DNA of 9,499 nucleotides from an archaeon (GCA_002688965.1 NZEE01000014.1:5199-14697), one strand, 5' to 3'. Counted from the first letter of the stretch, positions 1 to 7,431 are shown. A program made the numbers and translations. Notes: generated by a model from the sequence alone, not told the origin.

Positions 1-299
1 GCTGCTGGACGAAATGCTCTTCCAGCATGTTCCACACTATCTCCTTCTCGTAACATATCAGCTGCTTTATTCACTGCAATAAGTATATCTTTTGGCAATT
101 CTCCAGTTTGTTCACAAAAATAGCAATCATCACAACCTGAATATACTGGTTTACCATTTTCATCTCTATGATAAGCACAACAATCTCGATTAAGCAAGTG
201 CTTTATTCTTTCATATCTTTCAAGTGTATTATCCTCTATTACAACTACAGCTGGTTCTGGTGGTTTAGCTGGTTCTTTTGGTTTTCCAAATAATCCCAT
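1..299 (-). CDS. Cys-rich hypothetical protein, 5' part (truncated by window edge)
   Basis: This is an open frame on the minus strand from ATG at 299-297, with 99 codons visible and no stop before the left edge. I do not recognise the family. The first 20 residues are Lys/Pro-rich (MGLFGKPKEPAKPPEP) and look like a flexible, cytoplasmic N-terminus; no signal peptide or membrane segment is seen. A compact Cys/His cluster follows: C40, C41, H44, C56, C59 and C62, arranged as C-C-x2-H then C-x2-C-x2-C. That spacing could bind zinc or an iron-sulfur cluster, which is inference. After it comes a predicted helix (about residues 68-88). The start is supported by a TATA-like box about 26 nt upstream, implying a leaderless mRNA. 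Codon use matches the host genes. It is almost certainly a real gene because the frame, promoter and codon use agree. Confidence 0.75.
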   Translation of the reverse strand, partial: MGLFGKPKEPAKPPEPAVVVIEDNTLERYERIKHLLNRDCCAYHRDENGKPVYSGCDDCYFCEQTGELPKDILIAVNKAADMLREGDSVEHAGRAFRPA

Positions 300-320
300 G
301 ATTCAGAAATGAATGTGGAA

Positions 321-330
321 ATTTATAAAT
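321..330 (-). promoter_or_regulatory. TATA box for the Cys-rich gene
   Basis: ATTTATAAAT lies centred about 26 nt before the ATG at 299. This is the spacing expected when an archaeal transcript starts at or next to the start codon. Confidence 0.5.
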
Positions 331-364
331 CATTGATGGGAATGAGTCCCACTTTTGATAGAAA

Positions 365-1060
365 TTATTTTTTCATGTAAAACTTTCTTTTTTTGTCGTC
401 AAAACGTTCAATTGCATAACGTAACATTGTTCTTGGCATTGTTTTGTAGTGTTTTTTCAAGAATTCTTCTTCTTTTTTCTGGTTTCTTTTACCTAATTCT
501 CTTAACATCCAGCCAACTGCTTTGTGTATTAGGTCATGTGTGTCATTCATCAATAGTTCTGCTATTTTCAAAGTGTCTTCAAACTGGTTTTCACAGATAA
601 ATCTAAATGTTGAGATGATTGCAATGCGTTTTTCCCATAAATTATCAGATTTTGCAAGTTTGTATAGAATTTTTCTGTCTTTATCTAAAAGATAATCACC
701 AATAATGTGGGGAGCTGAAATATCAACAAGATTCCAATTATTTATTCTATTTGTATTTTCTAAATATAAATTAAATATATCTAATTTTGTATTTTCATCT
801 GCTGATTTGAAATTATCAATTAAAATTAACAACGCAATCCATCTTGCTTCGTTATATTCTGAGTTTAGAAGTTCTTTGACATCACGTAAAGATAATCCTT
901 TGTATTTTTTAACAACTTCCCTCATTATTGGGGCCATTATTCCAAGAAATACGTCTCCTTCACCATATTGACCTTTACCTGTCTTAAAAAATCTCTGTAA
1001 AATCTTGGCTTTTCCAGGATTTTGTAATTTCTTTAGATCTAATTTCAATTCATTAAGCAT
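365..1060 (-). CDS. AlkD-like DNA alkylation repair glycosylase
   Basis: This 231-residue HEAT-like helical-repeat protein matches the AlkD family of DNA glycosylases, which remove bulky or cationic alkylated purines (3- and 7-alkyl) without flipping the base. Family hallmarks are visible in order: NEARWIALLIL at 70-80, NNWNLVD with W109 and D113, WEKRIAI with R145, HDLIHKAVGWMLRELGKR with W184, and the C-terminal MPRTMLRYAIERF at 209-220. W109, D113, R145 and W184 correspond to the DNA-contact and catalytic residues described for Bacillus cereus AlkD (W109, D113, R148, W187, from memory). The length is normal for the family (about 230). It is a single gene, divergent from ileS, with a TATA-like box about 26 nt before the start. 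No truncation is seen. The family assignment is firm; exact lesion specificity cannot be read from the sequence. Confidence 0.93.
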   Translation of the reverse strand: MLNELKLDLKKLQNPGKAKILQRFFKTGKGQYGEGDVFLGIMAPIMREVVKKYKGLSLRDVKELLNSEYNEARWIALLILIDNFKSADENTKLDIFNLYLENTNRINNWNLVDISAPHIIGDYLLDKDRKILYKLAKSDNLWEKRIAIISTFRFICENQFEDTLKIAELLMNDTHDLIHKAVGWMLRELGKRNQKKEEEFLKKHYKTMPRTMLRYAIERFDDKKRKFYMKK

Positions 1061-1082
1061 ATTTTCTTATTTTCATGTTAAT

Positions 1083-1091
1083 GATAAAAAG
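1083..1091 (-). promoter_or_regulatory. TATA-like box for the AlkD gene
   Basis: On the minus strand this reads CTTTTTATC, centred roughly 26 nt before the ATG at 1060. It fits an archaeal leaderless promoter. The neighbouring sequence is also A/T-rich, so the exact box is uncertain. Confidence 0.35.
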
Positions 1092-1120
1092 CTTTAAAAT
1101 ACTTGGGAGATAATCTATGG

Positions 1121-1160
1121 TTAGGACAAAGCCGTGCTGATATCCGGTTTAGAGGCTAAG
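1121..1160 (+). other. Foldable, less AT-rich segment in the ileS upstream region
   Basis: Within the 133-bp divergent spacer, bases 1129-1134 (AAGCCG) can pair with 1145-1150 (CGGTTT) around a 10-nt loop, including one G-U pair. TTAG at 1121-1124 can pair with CTAA at 1156-1159 outside it. The segment is less AT-rich than the rest of the spacer. A TTTAAAAT box at 1093-1100 lies about 25 nt before it, so it could be the 5' leader of ileS or a very small RNA. An ACA trinucleotide at 1168-1170 recalls H/ACA RNAs, but the lower stem is poor. Function is unknown. Confidence 0.25.
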
Positions 1161-1168
1161 TTCTAATA

Positions 1169-1178
1169 CAAAAATTTA
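1169..1178 (+). promoter_or_regulatory. Possible proximal TATA box for ileS
   Basis: The A/T run CAAAAATTTA lies about 20 nt before the ileS ATG. It could give a leaderless mRNA. A GGAGA at 1180-1184, ending 9 nt before the ATG, would instead act as a ribosome-binding site on a longer transcript starting near 1122. The sequence alone does not decide between the two. Confidence 0.3.
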
Positions 1179-1193
1179 TGGAGAAAATTCGTA

Positions 1194-4100
1194 ATGTCAC
1201 AACTTAATCCAAAAGATATAGAGACAAAGGTACATGAAATGTGGACTAAAAAGTTTACAGTTGAGAAAATTGTAGATTTTGATAAAAATTCCAAAAGTAT
1301 GGAAAAGTTCTATTTGTTAGATGGACCGCCATATGTTAATGCTGAACCTCATGTTGGTCATGCTAAGACTACTGTATTCAAGGATGTTTGGGGAAAATTC
1401 AAATATATGCAAGGCCATGCTGTATGGTTTCAACCTGGATTTGATTGTGGTGGGTTACCGATTGAAAATAAAGTTGAACAACAAATGAATGTTACTAGTA
1501 AGGATGATATTGAAAAAATGGGTGTTGATAAGTTTATCCATGAGTGCTCTGCTTTTGCACATGGTAATGAGCCAGCATGGATGGAAATTTATAAGAAAAT
1601 AGGTGCTTGGAGAGGCTGGGTTGACCCATATTTGACTTCTGAAAATTATTATTTAGAAAGTGGTTGGTGGACTGTTAAACAATTATATGAAAAAGGAATG
1701 TTAGTTGAAGGTGAACGGCCTGGTTTTTGGTGTTCTAAATGTGAAACTGTATTAAGTGGTTATGAAGCTTCTGATTCTTATGAAAATAGAGAAGATCGTG
1801 CAATATTTATTAAATTCCCTTTGGAAGGAAAGAAAGATGAATATCTAATAGTATGGACAACTACTCCATGGACATTACCTGGGAATGTTGTGGTAGCTGT
1901 TCATCCAGATGAAACTTATGTTAAGATAGAAGCTGGTACTGAGAAATACATAATTGCTAAAGAACGTTTAGAGGCTCTTACTGATCTAGGAATTGGTTAT
2001 AGAATTCTGAAAGAAATGAAAGGAACTGATTTAGATGGATTAAAATACAAATCTGTGTTAAATGTTCCTACCCAAAATAATTTAGAAAAAATGGATAATA
2101 CTTTACGCGTTGTATTATCAATTCCTTTAGTTAAAGTTCGTGTTGCTTCAAAAACTCAGACCAAAAAATCTACAAAATCAAAAGATACTGTAGAGCATGT
2201 TGTAACAATGGATGCTGGTTCTGGATTAGTTCATATTGCACCAGGGCATGGTGAAGTTGATAATAAATTAGGAAAACATTATCATCTTCCAGAAATTTCT
2301 CCAGTGAATGAAAAGGGAGAATTAACTGAAGATGCTGGTGAGTTTGCAGGGTTGTATGCAAAAGATGCGGACGCTGTTATTATCGAGTATCTACGAAAAA
2401 AAGGTTTGTTATTACATGAAGAAAAGATAGTTCACTCTTATCCTTTATGTTGGAGATGTAAAACTCCTTTATTATTTAGAATGAGTAAGCAATGGTTCTT
2501 GACAATTGATCCTGTAAAGAAAAAAATGATTCAAGCAAATGAAAAAGTTAATTGGCTACCTGCATTTGCAAAAGAAAGAATGCATAATCATTTAGAAGAT
2601 TCTCCTGACTGGGCTGTAACTAGACAAAGATATTGGGGAATTCCATTACCAATATGGGAATGTAAAACATGTGGCAATAAAAAAGTTATAGGATCTTTTG
2701 ATGAGTTAAAGAAAAGTGCTAATCGTGCTTTACCTGATGACATGGATTTGCATAAGCATGAAGTTGACAAGGTTCAAATTAAATGTGATTGTGGAAAAGA
2801 TATGAATAGAATACCAGATATTATGAGCGTATGGTTTGATTCTGGAATTGCACCTTGGGCTTCTTTAGGTTATCCTCATAAAAATAAAGAATTGTTTGAG
2901 AAATTAAAACCAGTTGATTTAATTGATGAAAGTCAAGATCAGATTAGAGGATGGTTTTATTATTTGTTGTTATGTACAACAGCTACATTTGATGATACAC
3001 CTTACAAAACTGTTTGTTTGAACGGTTGGACTTTAGATGATAAAGGAGAAAAAATGTCTAAGTCACTAGGAAATGTTGTAAGTGGTTCAGATGCTTACAA
3101 AGAAGTTGGTGCAGACACTTTACGATTATATATTTGTTATGATACTCCTCCATGGGAAACTCAAAAGTTTTCAATGGAACGTGCAAAAGAATCTGGAAGA
3201 TTGTTGAATATACTGTGGAATACCTATAATTATTTCAAAACTTATTGCGAAGTTAATGAAAAAGAAAGTACTGAAGATAGAATAGAAGATGCTTGGTTAG
3301 AAAGTCAATTAAATTCTTTAATAGAAAGTGTTACAGAAAAAATAGAAAATTTTACTTTCCATGAAGCTAGTAGAGCTATAATGAATTTTATAGTTGAAGA
3401 CTTTTCTAGATTGTATATAAAAATAATTCGTGGGAGAGATGATGAAACTAGAAATTATATGATGACAAAAACATTTCGTGCAGTACTTTCACTTCTCGCA
3501 CCATTTTGCCCATTTATTACAGAATTTATTTACGATGATTTATTTAATGATTCAGTTCACTTAGCTGGTTGGCCTATTGTTGAAAAAGATAAGATACGTG
3601 AAGACTTAGGAAAAGATATGGCTATAGTTGATTCATTAGTAGGTGCATGTAATGCTGTAAGACAGGAAAAGGTAATAAAGTTAAGATGGCCTGTAAAGAA
3701 TGTACAAACTGATACTGAAATTGCTAATGAAGAAATGGTCGAGTTAATCAAGATGCTTGCTAATGTTCAGGAAGTTGTGTTTGAAAAAAATATTGTTAAA
3801 GATAAAAATAAAACTGACTTTGAACATGGTTCTTTCATACTTTCAGAAGAAGTAGATAAGAAAGAAGCATTAGTACGAGAATTGCTAAGAGCTATACAAT
3901 CTGAAAGAAAAAGATTATCACTTAATGTAAAAGATTCTATTTCCTTGAAAATAGAAACTGATAATAAATATGTCAAAGGTAATGAGAAAAGAATAGCAGA
4001 ACACGTAGGTGCGTTTGAACTTGTATTTGGAAAAGCTGATGAGATGGGTTCTGTAAAAGTAGATGAAGAGGAAATTAAATTTAGTTTCAAAAAAGTTTAA
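1194..4100 (+). CDS. ileS: Isoleucyl-tRNA synthetase
   Basis: This class I aminoacyl-tRNA synthetase charges tRNA-Ile with isoleucine in the cytoplasm. Visible landmarks in order: the PPYVNAEPHVGH signature with HVGH at 53-56; CSKC at 180-183; the CP1 editing domain with WTTTPWTLPGN at 221-231 and GSGLVHIAPGHGEVD at 342-356; CWRC at 419-422; RQRYWGIPLP followed by C490, C493 and C531, C533 (zinc knuckles); DQIRGWFYYLL; and KMSKS at 620-624. The C-terminal anticodon-binding helical domain includes KLRWPVKNV, typical of the archaeal/eukaryal form. At 968 residues it is complete but shorter than many archaeal IleRS proteins (about 1,030-1,060, from memory). A Lys/Thr/Ser-rich stretch just before the GSG motif looks like a lineage insertion in the editing domain. 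It is followed after 9 nt by the DHH gene, so the two are probably co-transcribed. Confidence 0.97.
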   Translation: MSQLNPKDIETKVHEMWTKKFTVEKIVDFDKNSKSMEKFYLLDGPPYVNAEPHVGHAKTTVFKDVWGKFKYMQGHAVWFQPGFDCGGLPIENKVEQQMNVTSKDDIEKMGVDKFIHECSAFAHGNEPAWMEIYKKIGAWRGWVDPYLTSENYYLESGWWTVKQLYEKGMLVEGERPGFWCSKCETVLSGYEASDSYENREDRAIFIKFPLEGKKDEYLIVWTTTPWTLPGNVVVAVHPDETYVKIEAGTEKYIIAKERLEALTDLGIGYRILKEMKGTDLDGLKYKSVLNVPTQNNLEKMDNTLRVVLSIPLVKVRVASKTQTKKSTKSKDTVEHVVTMDAGSGLVHIAPGHGEVDNKLGKHYHLPEISPVNEKGELTEDAGEFAGLYAKDADAVIIEYLRKKGLLLHEEKIVHSYPLCWRCKTPLLFRMSKQWFLTIDPVKKKMIQANEKVNWLPAFAKERMHNHLEDSPDWAVTRQRYWGIPLPIWECKTCGNKKVIGSFDELKKSANRALPDDMDLHKHEVDKVQIKCDCGKDMNRIPDIMSVWFDSGIAPWASLGYPHKNKELFEKLKPVDLIDESQDQIRGWFYYLLLCTTATFDDTPYKTVCLNGWTLDDKGEKMSKSLGNVVSGSDAYKEVGADTLRLYICYDTPPWETQKFSMERAKESGRLLNILWNTYNYFKTYCEVNEKESTEDRIEDAWLESQLNSLIESVTEKIENFTFHEASRAIMNFIVEDFSRLYIKIIRGRDDETRNYMMTKTFRAVLSLLAPFCPFITEFIYDDLFNDSVHLAGWPIVEKDKIREDLGKDMAIVDSLVGACNAVRQEKVIKLRWPVKNVQTDTEIANEEMVELIKMLANVQEVVFEKNIVKDKNKTDFEHGSFILSEEVDKKEALVRELLRAIQSERKRLSLNVKDSISLKIETDNKYVKGNEKRIAEHVGAFELVFGKADEMGSVKVDEEEIKFSFKKV

Positions 4101-4109
4101 GGTGTTTTT

Positions 4110-5153
4110 ATGAAAAAGGTTGTTGAGTTTTTGAAGGGAATTAAGGATACTGATAATGTTATTATTATTTTCCATAATGATACTGATGGTGCAGTGTCAG
4201 CTACATTACTAATGAAGCTTTTGAAAACTGTGGAAAATGTTCCTGATTTAATTTCTCAGCCAATGCCTATTAATGAAAACTTAGTTCAGAAGATTAAAAC
4301 TTATATGCCAAATAAAATTATATTTGTTGACTTAGCAGTTGATCAACAATATGATATAGTAAAAGAGCTTGGTAGCTTCTGCAATATTTTAATAATTGAC
4401 CACCATGTTCCATTGAAAAATCTAAATGGTAGACACATTGTTCATTACAATCCTGTATTTGATAAAAAAGATATTTATCAAAGTGCTTCTTATCTTACAT
4501 ACAATTTATGTAATAAAATAATTGATATGAAAAAATGGTTGTGGCTTGCTGGTTTAGGAGTTATAGGTGACTATAATCTTGATGATTCTAAAGATTTGGT
4601 AAAAGATGTTGAAGAAGAATATAGTGGGATAAAGAAAACTGGTATTGAAAATTCAATACTTGCTGATATTAACAATATGATACTTGCTACAAAAGCTACA
4701 AAAGATTTGACATTAGAACAAATTGTTTATGTCTTGAATGAAATGGGATTACCAGAAGATGTTAGAACTGTTAAGAACGGAGATAAAATGATAAAAGCAT
4801 TTGAACTTATAGCTACTGAAAAAAGAAATTTCTTATCAGAAGCTGAAGCTACTCAAGGAAAGAATCCATTTATTTTATACAAACTCAAAACAAAATATAA
4901 TTTACGGTCTCCTATTTCAACTGAACTTAGTGAAAAACATCCAAAAAAATTCATTGGTGTATACCAGCATATAGGAAGTAAAATTAAAATGAGTGCACGT
5001 TTCCAAAAAGGAAAAAATGTAATTGATATTTTACAAAAAGCTGGTAAAGGTTTATCAGCTGTTTCTGGTGGACATCCTGCAGCAGCAGGTGCAACTGTAA
5101 ATGATAAAGATTGGAAAAAGTTTCAAGAACAACTAGCTGAAGCATTGAAATAA
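4110..5153 (+). CDS. DHH/DHHA1 family phosphoesterase (RecJ/NrnA-like)
   Basis: This 347-residue two-domain phosphoesterase belongs to the superfamily that includes RecJ exonuclease and NrnA nanoRNase. The four metal-binding motifs of the DHH domain are intact: HNDTDG at 22-27 (D24, D26), IFVDLAVD with D74, IIDHH at 95-99, and GVIGDYN with D154. The C-terminal DHHA1 domain carries SAR at 295-297 and GGHPAAAG at 320-327, the substrate-binding loop. It should therefore be an active Mn2+-dependent hydrolase of DNA ends, short RNA or dinucleotides; which substrate is not determined by the sequence. The length fits the minimal DHH-DHHA1 architecture, without the extra domain of bacterial RecJ. The ATG is preceded by GGTG at 4101-4104, directly after the ileS stop. 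Its stop codon abuts the stop of the convergent SnoaL-like gene with no intervening bases. Confidence 0.9.
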   Translation: MKKVVEFLKGIKDTDNVIIIFHNDTDGAVSATLLMKLLKTVENVPDLISQPMPINENLVQKIKTYMPNKIIFVDLAVDQQYDIVKELGSFCNILIIDHHVPLKNLNGRHIVHYNPVFDKKDIYQSASYLTYNLCNKIIDMKKWLWLAGLGVIGDYNLDDSKDLVKDVEEEYSGIKKTGIENSILADINNMILATKATKDLTLEQIVYVLNEMGLPEDVRTVKNGDKMIKAFELIATEKRNFLSEAEATQGKNPFILYKLKTKYNLRSPISTELSEKHPKKFIGVYQHIGSKIKMSARFQKGKNVIDILQKAGKGLSAVSGGHPAAAGATVNDKDWKKFQEQLAEALK

Positions 5154-5519
5154 TTATTTTGTATTCCAATACTCATTCAAATGAGATATTTTATCTCCTT
5201 TCATTTTGAGAATCATTATTCCTGCCATCTGATGTTTTTTTCCTCGATATATATTGTGACAACCCCATTCAGCAAATCCTGTTTTGCTATCTTTTGAAAC
5301 CCAAGTTTTTCCTAGTTTAAACTTTGCATTTTTTGTGTTTTTAATAACTACTTGATCCCAGAATTTTTTAATTCCAGCATGACCTTTATATGGCTTTTTC
5401 AAAGGACTCTCCTGATAAATTCCCTTCTTAGTAAAGCATTCAAGAATTAAATTGGTGTCTTGGTTCTCCCATGCTTTTCCATATTTTCTCATTACTGCTT
5501 TAACTTGTTTGATATCCAT
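5154..5519 (-). CDS. SnoaL-like / NTF2-fold protein
   Basis: This 121-residue single-domain protein has the pattern of the NTF2-like (SnoaL-like) cone fold. An N-terminal helix KAVMRKYGKAWENQD is followed by LILECFTKKGIYQESP and the YKGHAGIKKFWDQ turn, then beta strands with WVSKDSKTGFAEWGC and a terminal ISHLNEYW strand. The fold binds small hydrophobic ligands in a pocket and is used by isomerases, polyketide cyclases and many proteins of unknown role, so only the fold is called. It is the second gene after the GNAT acetyltransferase, with 4 nt between them. The AAGTGATTGC before its ATG supplies a GTGAT ribosome-binding site that overlaps the upstream TGA stop, which suggests translational coupling. 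No signal peptide is seen. Confidence 0.8.
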   Translation of the reverse strand: MDIKQVKAVMRKYGKAWENQDTNLILECFTKKGIYQESPLKKPYKGHAGIKKFWDQVVIKNTKNAKFKLGKTWVSKDSKTGFAEWGCHNIYRGKKHQMAGIMILKMKGDKISHLNEYWNTK

Positions 5520-5523
5520 GCAA

Positions 5524-5952
5524 TCACTTCAGTTTCTTAGTCATATGAACAAAACTAGTGCTTTCTTTGAATCCAAATTTTTTATAAATCTTGAAAGCTT
5601 TTGATTTTGTTCCTGCAAATAATTCAATTTTAACTGCTCCTTTTTTTCTTGCAATATTTTCAGCATATTCTATTAGTTCCCTTCCAATACCTTTTCCTTG
5701 GTATTTAGAAGAAACTGCAATTTCTTCTACAATATAACGTAAACCATCGTGCCATGATACTGGTCTTGTTATTATAAATCCGGTTATGATTTTTTCTTGT
5801 AGATGAACAAATATATTATTTGTATGAAAATAATCTCTTATTACTTTTATTGCACCTTTATCGGACCAAGTTTCCTTAAACGTTTTCTTATATTCTGTTT
5901 TCAATATTTTTGCTATTTCTTTCAAATCAGATTGCTTTGCTTTTCGAATCAT
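5524..5952 (-). CDS. GNAT family N-acetyltransferase
   Basis: This 142-residue acetyltransferase of the GNAT fold transfers acetyl from acetyl-CoA to an unknown amine. The start MIRKAKQSDLKEIAKIL is the usual beta1-alpha1 opening. Motif A, with the acetyl-CoA pyrophosphate loop, is clear: VEEIAVSSKYQGKGIGREL, with QGKGIG at 85-90. The late motif AFKIYKKFGFKES near residues 118-130 is the typical beta6-beta7 region. The substrate cannot be inferred. It is the first gene of a two-gene minus-strand unit with the SnoaL-like gene. A TATA box 20-30 nt upstream supports the ATG at 5952 and a leaderless or very short leader. It is a complete, normal-length member of the family. Confidence 0.9.
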   Translation of the reverse strand: MIRKAKQSDLKEIAKILKTEYKKTFKETWSDKGAIKVIRDYFHTNNIFVHLQEKIITGFIITRPVSWHDGLRYIVEEIAVSSKYQGKGIGRELIEYAENIARKKGAVKIELFAGTKSKAFKIYKKFGFKESTSFVHMTKKLK

Positions 5953-5971
5953 AACTAATTTTTAGAAAACT

Positions 5972-5982
5972 AATTATAAAAA
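5972..5982 (-). promoter_or_regulatory. TATA box for the GNAT-SnoaL unit
   Basis: The minus strand reads TTTTTATAATT, centred about 25 nt before the GNAT ATG. It sits immediately before the 3' end of the fibrillarin gene (stop at 5986-5988). The GNAT pair therefore probably has its own promoter rather than depending on read-through from nop5-flpA. Confidence 0.5.
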
Positions 5983-5985
5983 GAA

Positions 5986-6564
5986 TTATTTTGTAGCTAG
6001 AATAAAGCCATGCTTTTTCTCATATCTATCGATATCTACAACGTTCTTGACATCATACCCAGCTTTTTGTAATTGCTGTTTAGATTCTTTGTAAACTTTA
6101 TTTGGATCTTTTGTTACATCAATTGATTGTGATTTAACTGCGATCATCATTGTTCCGCCTTTTTTCAAAAACATGTCCGCGTTTCTTATTGCGATTTCAA
6201 CTTCGTCTGGTTGAGAAATATCTACAAATACTAAATCTACCTTTTCTACAAATTGATATTCTTCAGGTTTTCTTGCATCAATTAACAAAGGCATTATATT
6301 GAGTCTTTCTTTTGCTAATTTTTCTAATGAAATGTAAACTCTATCCGCAAATTCAACAGCATACATGAATCCATGCTTACCAATTAAGTCACTAACGTGA
6401 GACGGTGTTGAACCAGTACTTGCACCAAGATAAAGTACCAATGTACCTGGTTTAATTATATCATCTACTTTCAATCCTTTCATTACTGCTGCACCTAGCT
6501 TACTCTTGTAAGGATCCCATGTTCTCTTTTTACCGGTATTCAAGTCGTTTGTTGATAATTTCAT
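5986..6564 (-). CDS. flpA: Fibrillarin-like rRNA/tRNA 2'-O-methyltransferase
   Basis: This is the catalytic subunit of the archaeal C/D box RNP, which methylates ribose 2'-OH groups in rRNA and tRNA at sites chosen by guide RNAs. In 192 residues it shows TWDPYKSKLGAAVMKG at 15-30, the SAM loop VLYLGASTGSTPSHVSD at 43-59, AVEF at 69-72, PLLIDARKPEEY at 92-103, VDISQPDE at 114-121, and IAVKSQSIDVTKDP at 141-154. The K-D-K-H catalytic tetrad can be placed at K22, D115, K144 and H185. The residue before the catalytic His, usually Asp (YEKDHA), is Lys here (YEKKHG). The N-terminal beta-hairpin region seen in longer homologues (about 210-230 residues) is cut down. The start overlaps the nop5 stop as ATGA, so the two subunits are translationally coupled. 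Confidence 0.95.
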   Translation of the reverse strand: MKLSTNDLNTGKKRTWDPYKSKLGAAVMKGLKVDDIIKPGTLVLYLGASTGSTPSHVSDLIGKHGFMYAVEFADRVYISLEKLAKERLNIMPLLIDARKPEEYQFVEKVDLVFVDISQPDEVEIAIRNADMFLKKGGTMMIAVKSQSIDVTKDPNKVYKESKQQLQKAGYDVKNVVDIDRYEKKHGFILATK

Positions 6565-7337
6565 TGTTTAACCTCGGTTAGTTTTTTTAATTCTTCGTTC
6601 AATTCTTTTTTCAGTTTTTCAGATTCATTTCGTTCTCCATAAAAATCAATTCTTGCTGCTACCATTAACTTAGAAGCTAAGATACGTGCAGCTTTACCTC
6701 TTAAATCTCGAGGTACGTTCTGAATATGACGTGAATTGTAAATTACTCCGTATTTAGGAGAACTTGCTCTCCTATCTTTCAAATGTCTAAATAATGCTTT
6801 TTCTGCTCCTAACAACTGTATAGTTGAAGAAGTCATTGAAGCTAATTTCTGTTTAGAACCTGCCATTGCTAAAAGTTTTGCAGCAATTAATGGCTCTACA
6901 ACAGATGAAAAATTAGGAATAACTTCTAATGCCTTTTCTTTTATCTCATTTTCTAATATTTTTTTAGTATTCATTGTTTCTTGCGCAAATCTAGCATATT
7001 CTGCTAATTCTGGATGATTTTTCATAATAATTGCAATTAACTGCTTTTCTGTGCCTTTGAATGTTGGGTCTATAAGCACATATATTTCTCCTAATCTCTC
7101 TATTAGCTCATTTTCTGTCTTAACTAGATGATCAACAGCGTTGCTCATCTGTGATAATATTTTATCTTGAACCATAGTGATGTTTCCAGATTTCATTCTC
7201 TTTTTTGACCATTCTACTCCGAAATCTCTTAGAAATGAATGAAATTCTTCAATACTAGAAAAGTATTTCTTGTAATCAAGCCTAATATCCTCTATACTGT
7301 GTACCTTATCCAAATTCACTTTTGCGGCTTGACCCAT
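6561..7337 (-). CDS. nop5: Nop5 (Nop56/58-like) C/D box RNP scaffold protein
   Basis: This protein links fibrillarin to the L7Ae-bound guide RNA in the archaeal C/D box RNP. The signature Nop domain is clear: GAEKALFRHLKDRRASSPKYG at 177-197, then NVPRDLRGKAARILASKL and MVAARIDFYG to 234, followed by a charged tail. Residues 58-150 match the coiled-coil region, including ENELIERLGEIY at 75-86 where homologues have ERLREWY. The fibrillarin-binding N-terminal domain appears shortened: only about 55 residues precede the coiled coil. I chose ATG at 7337, giving 258 residues. The in-frame GTG three codons upstream is the GGTGA ribosome-binding site itself (7343-7347). The total length is at the compact end of the family. 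It is first in an operon with flpA, with a 4-nt ATGA overlap. Confidence 0.95.
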   Translation of the reverse strand: MGQAAKVNLDKVHSIEDIRLDYKKYFSSIEEFHSFLRDFGVEWSKKRMKSGNITMVQDKILSQMSNAVDHLVKTENELIERLGEIYVLIDPTFKGTEKQLIAIIMKNHPELAEYARFAQETMNTKKILENEIKEKALEVIPNFSSVVEPLIAAKLLAMAGSKQKLASMTSSTIQLLGAEKALFRHLKDRRASSPKYGVIYNSRHIQNVPRDLRGKAARILASKLMVAARIDFYGERNESEKLKKELNEELKKLTEVKQ

Positions 7338-7342
7338 ATTTT

Positions 7343-7347
7343 TCACC
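7343..7347 (-). promoter_or_regulatory. Ribosome-binding site deciding the nop5 start
   Basis: GGTGA on the minus strand lies 5 nt before ATG 7337. It contains the GTG that would otherwise be read as a start three codons earlier, which argues for ATG as the true start. Confidence 0.6.
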
Positions 7348-7366
7348 TTAATGGCTAATACAGAAG

Positions 7367-7390
7367 GTTTAAAACAAAGGTTTTTAAACT
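7367..7390. promoter_or_regulatory. Divergent promoter region of nop5-flpA and rps17e
   Basis: Two TATA-like boxes sit 10-15 nt apart in a spacer of 94 bp. GTTTTAAACC on the minus strand (7367-7376) is about 35 nt before the nop5 ATG. GTTTTTAAACT on the plus strand (7380-7390) is about 47 nt before the S17e ATG. Both leave room for a short leader carrying the observed ribosome-binding site. The boxes are close enough that the two ribosome-related units may compete or be co-regulated. Confidence 0.45.
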
Positions 7391-7431
7391 CTTTATAGTG
7401 TATTGTGATAATAGAATTACAAAGTGATTAT

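Noticed and set aside
355..971. Plus-strand frames opposite the AlkD gene
   Set aside because: The minus-strand protein carries all AlkD landmarks; the opposite frames are hydrophobic shadows without promoters or ribosome-binding sites.
1121..1175. tRNA or H/ACA guide RNA in the ileS spacer
   Set aside because: There is no cloverleaf or TTC-type arm. An ACA sits 17 nt after the upper stem, but the lower stem does not pair well enough to call an H/ACA RNA.
3767..4175. Minus-strand frames opposite the ileS 3' end
   Set aside because: They are Ser/Phe/Asn-rich shadows of a well-supported synthetase frame and lack start signals.
7405..7431. GTG start for S17e giving nine extra residues
   Set aside because: S17e proteins begin MG-IR, and the GTGAT ribosome-binding site before ATG 7432 lies within the proposed extension.
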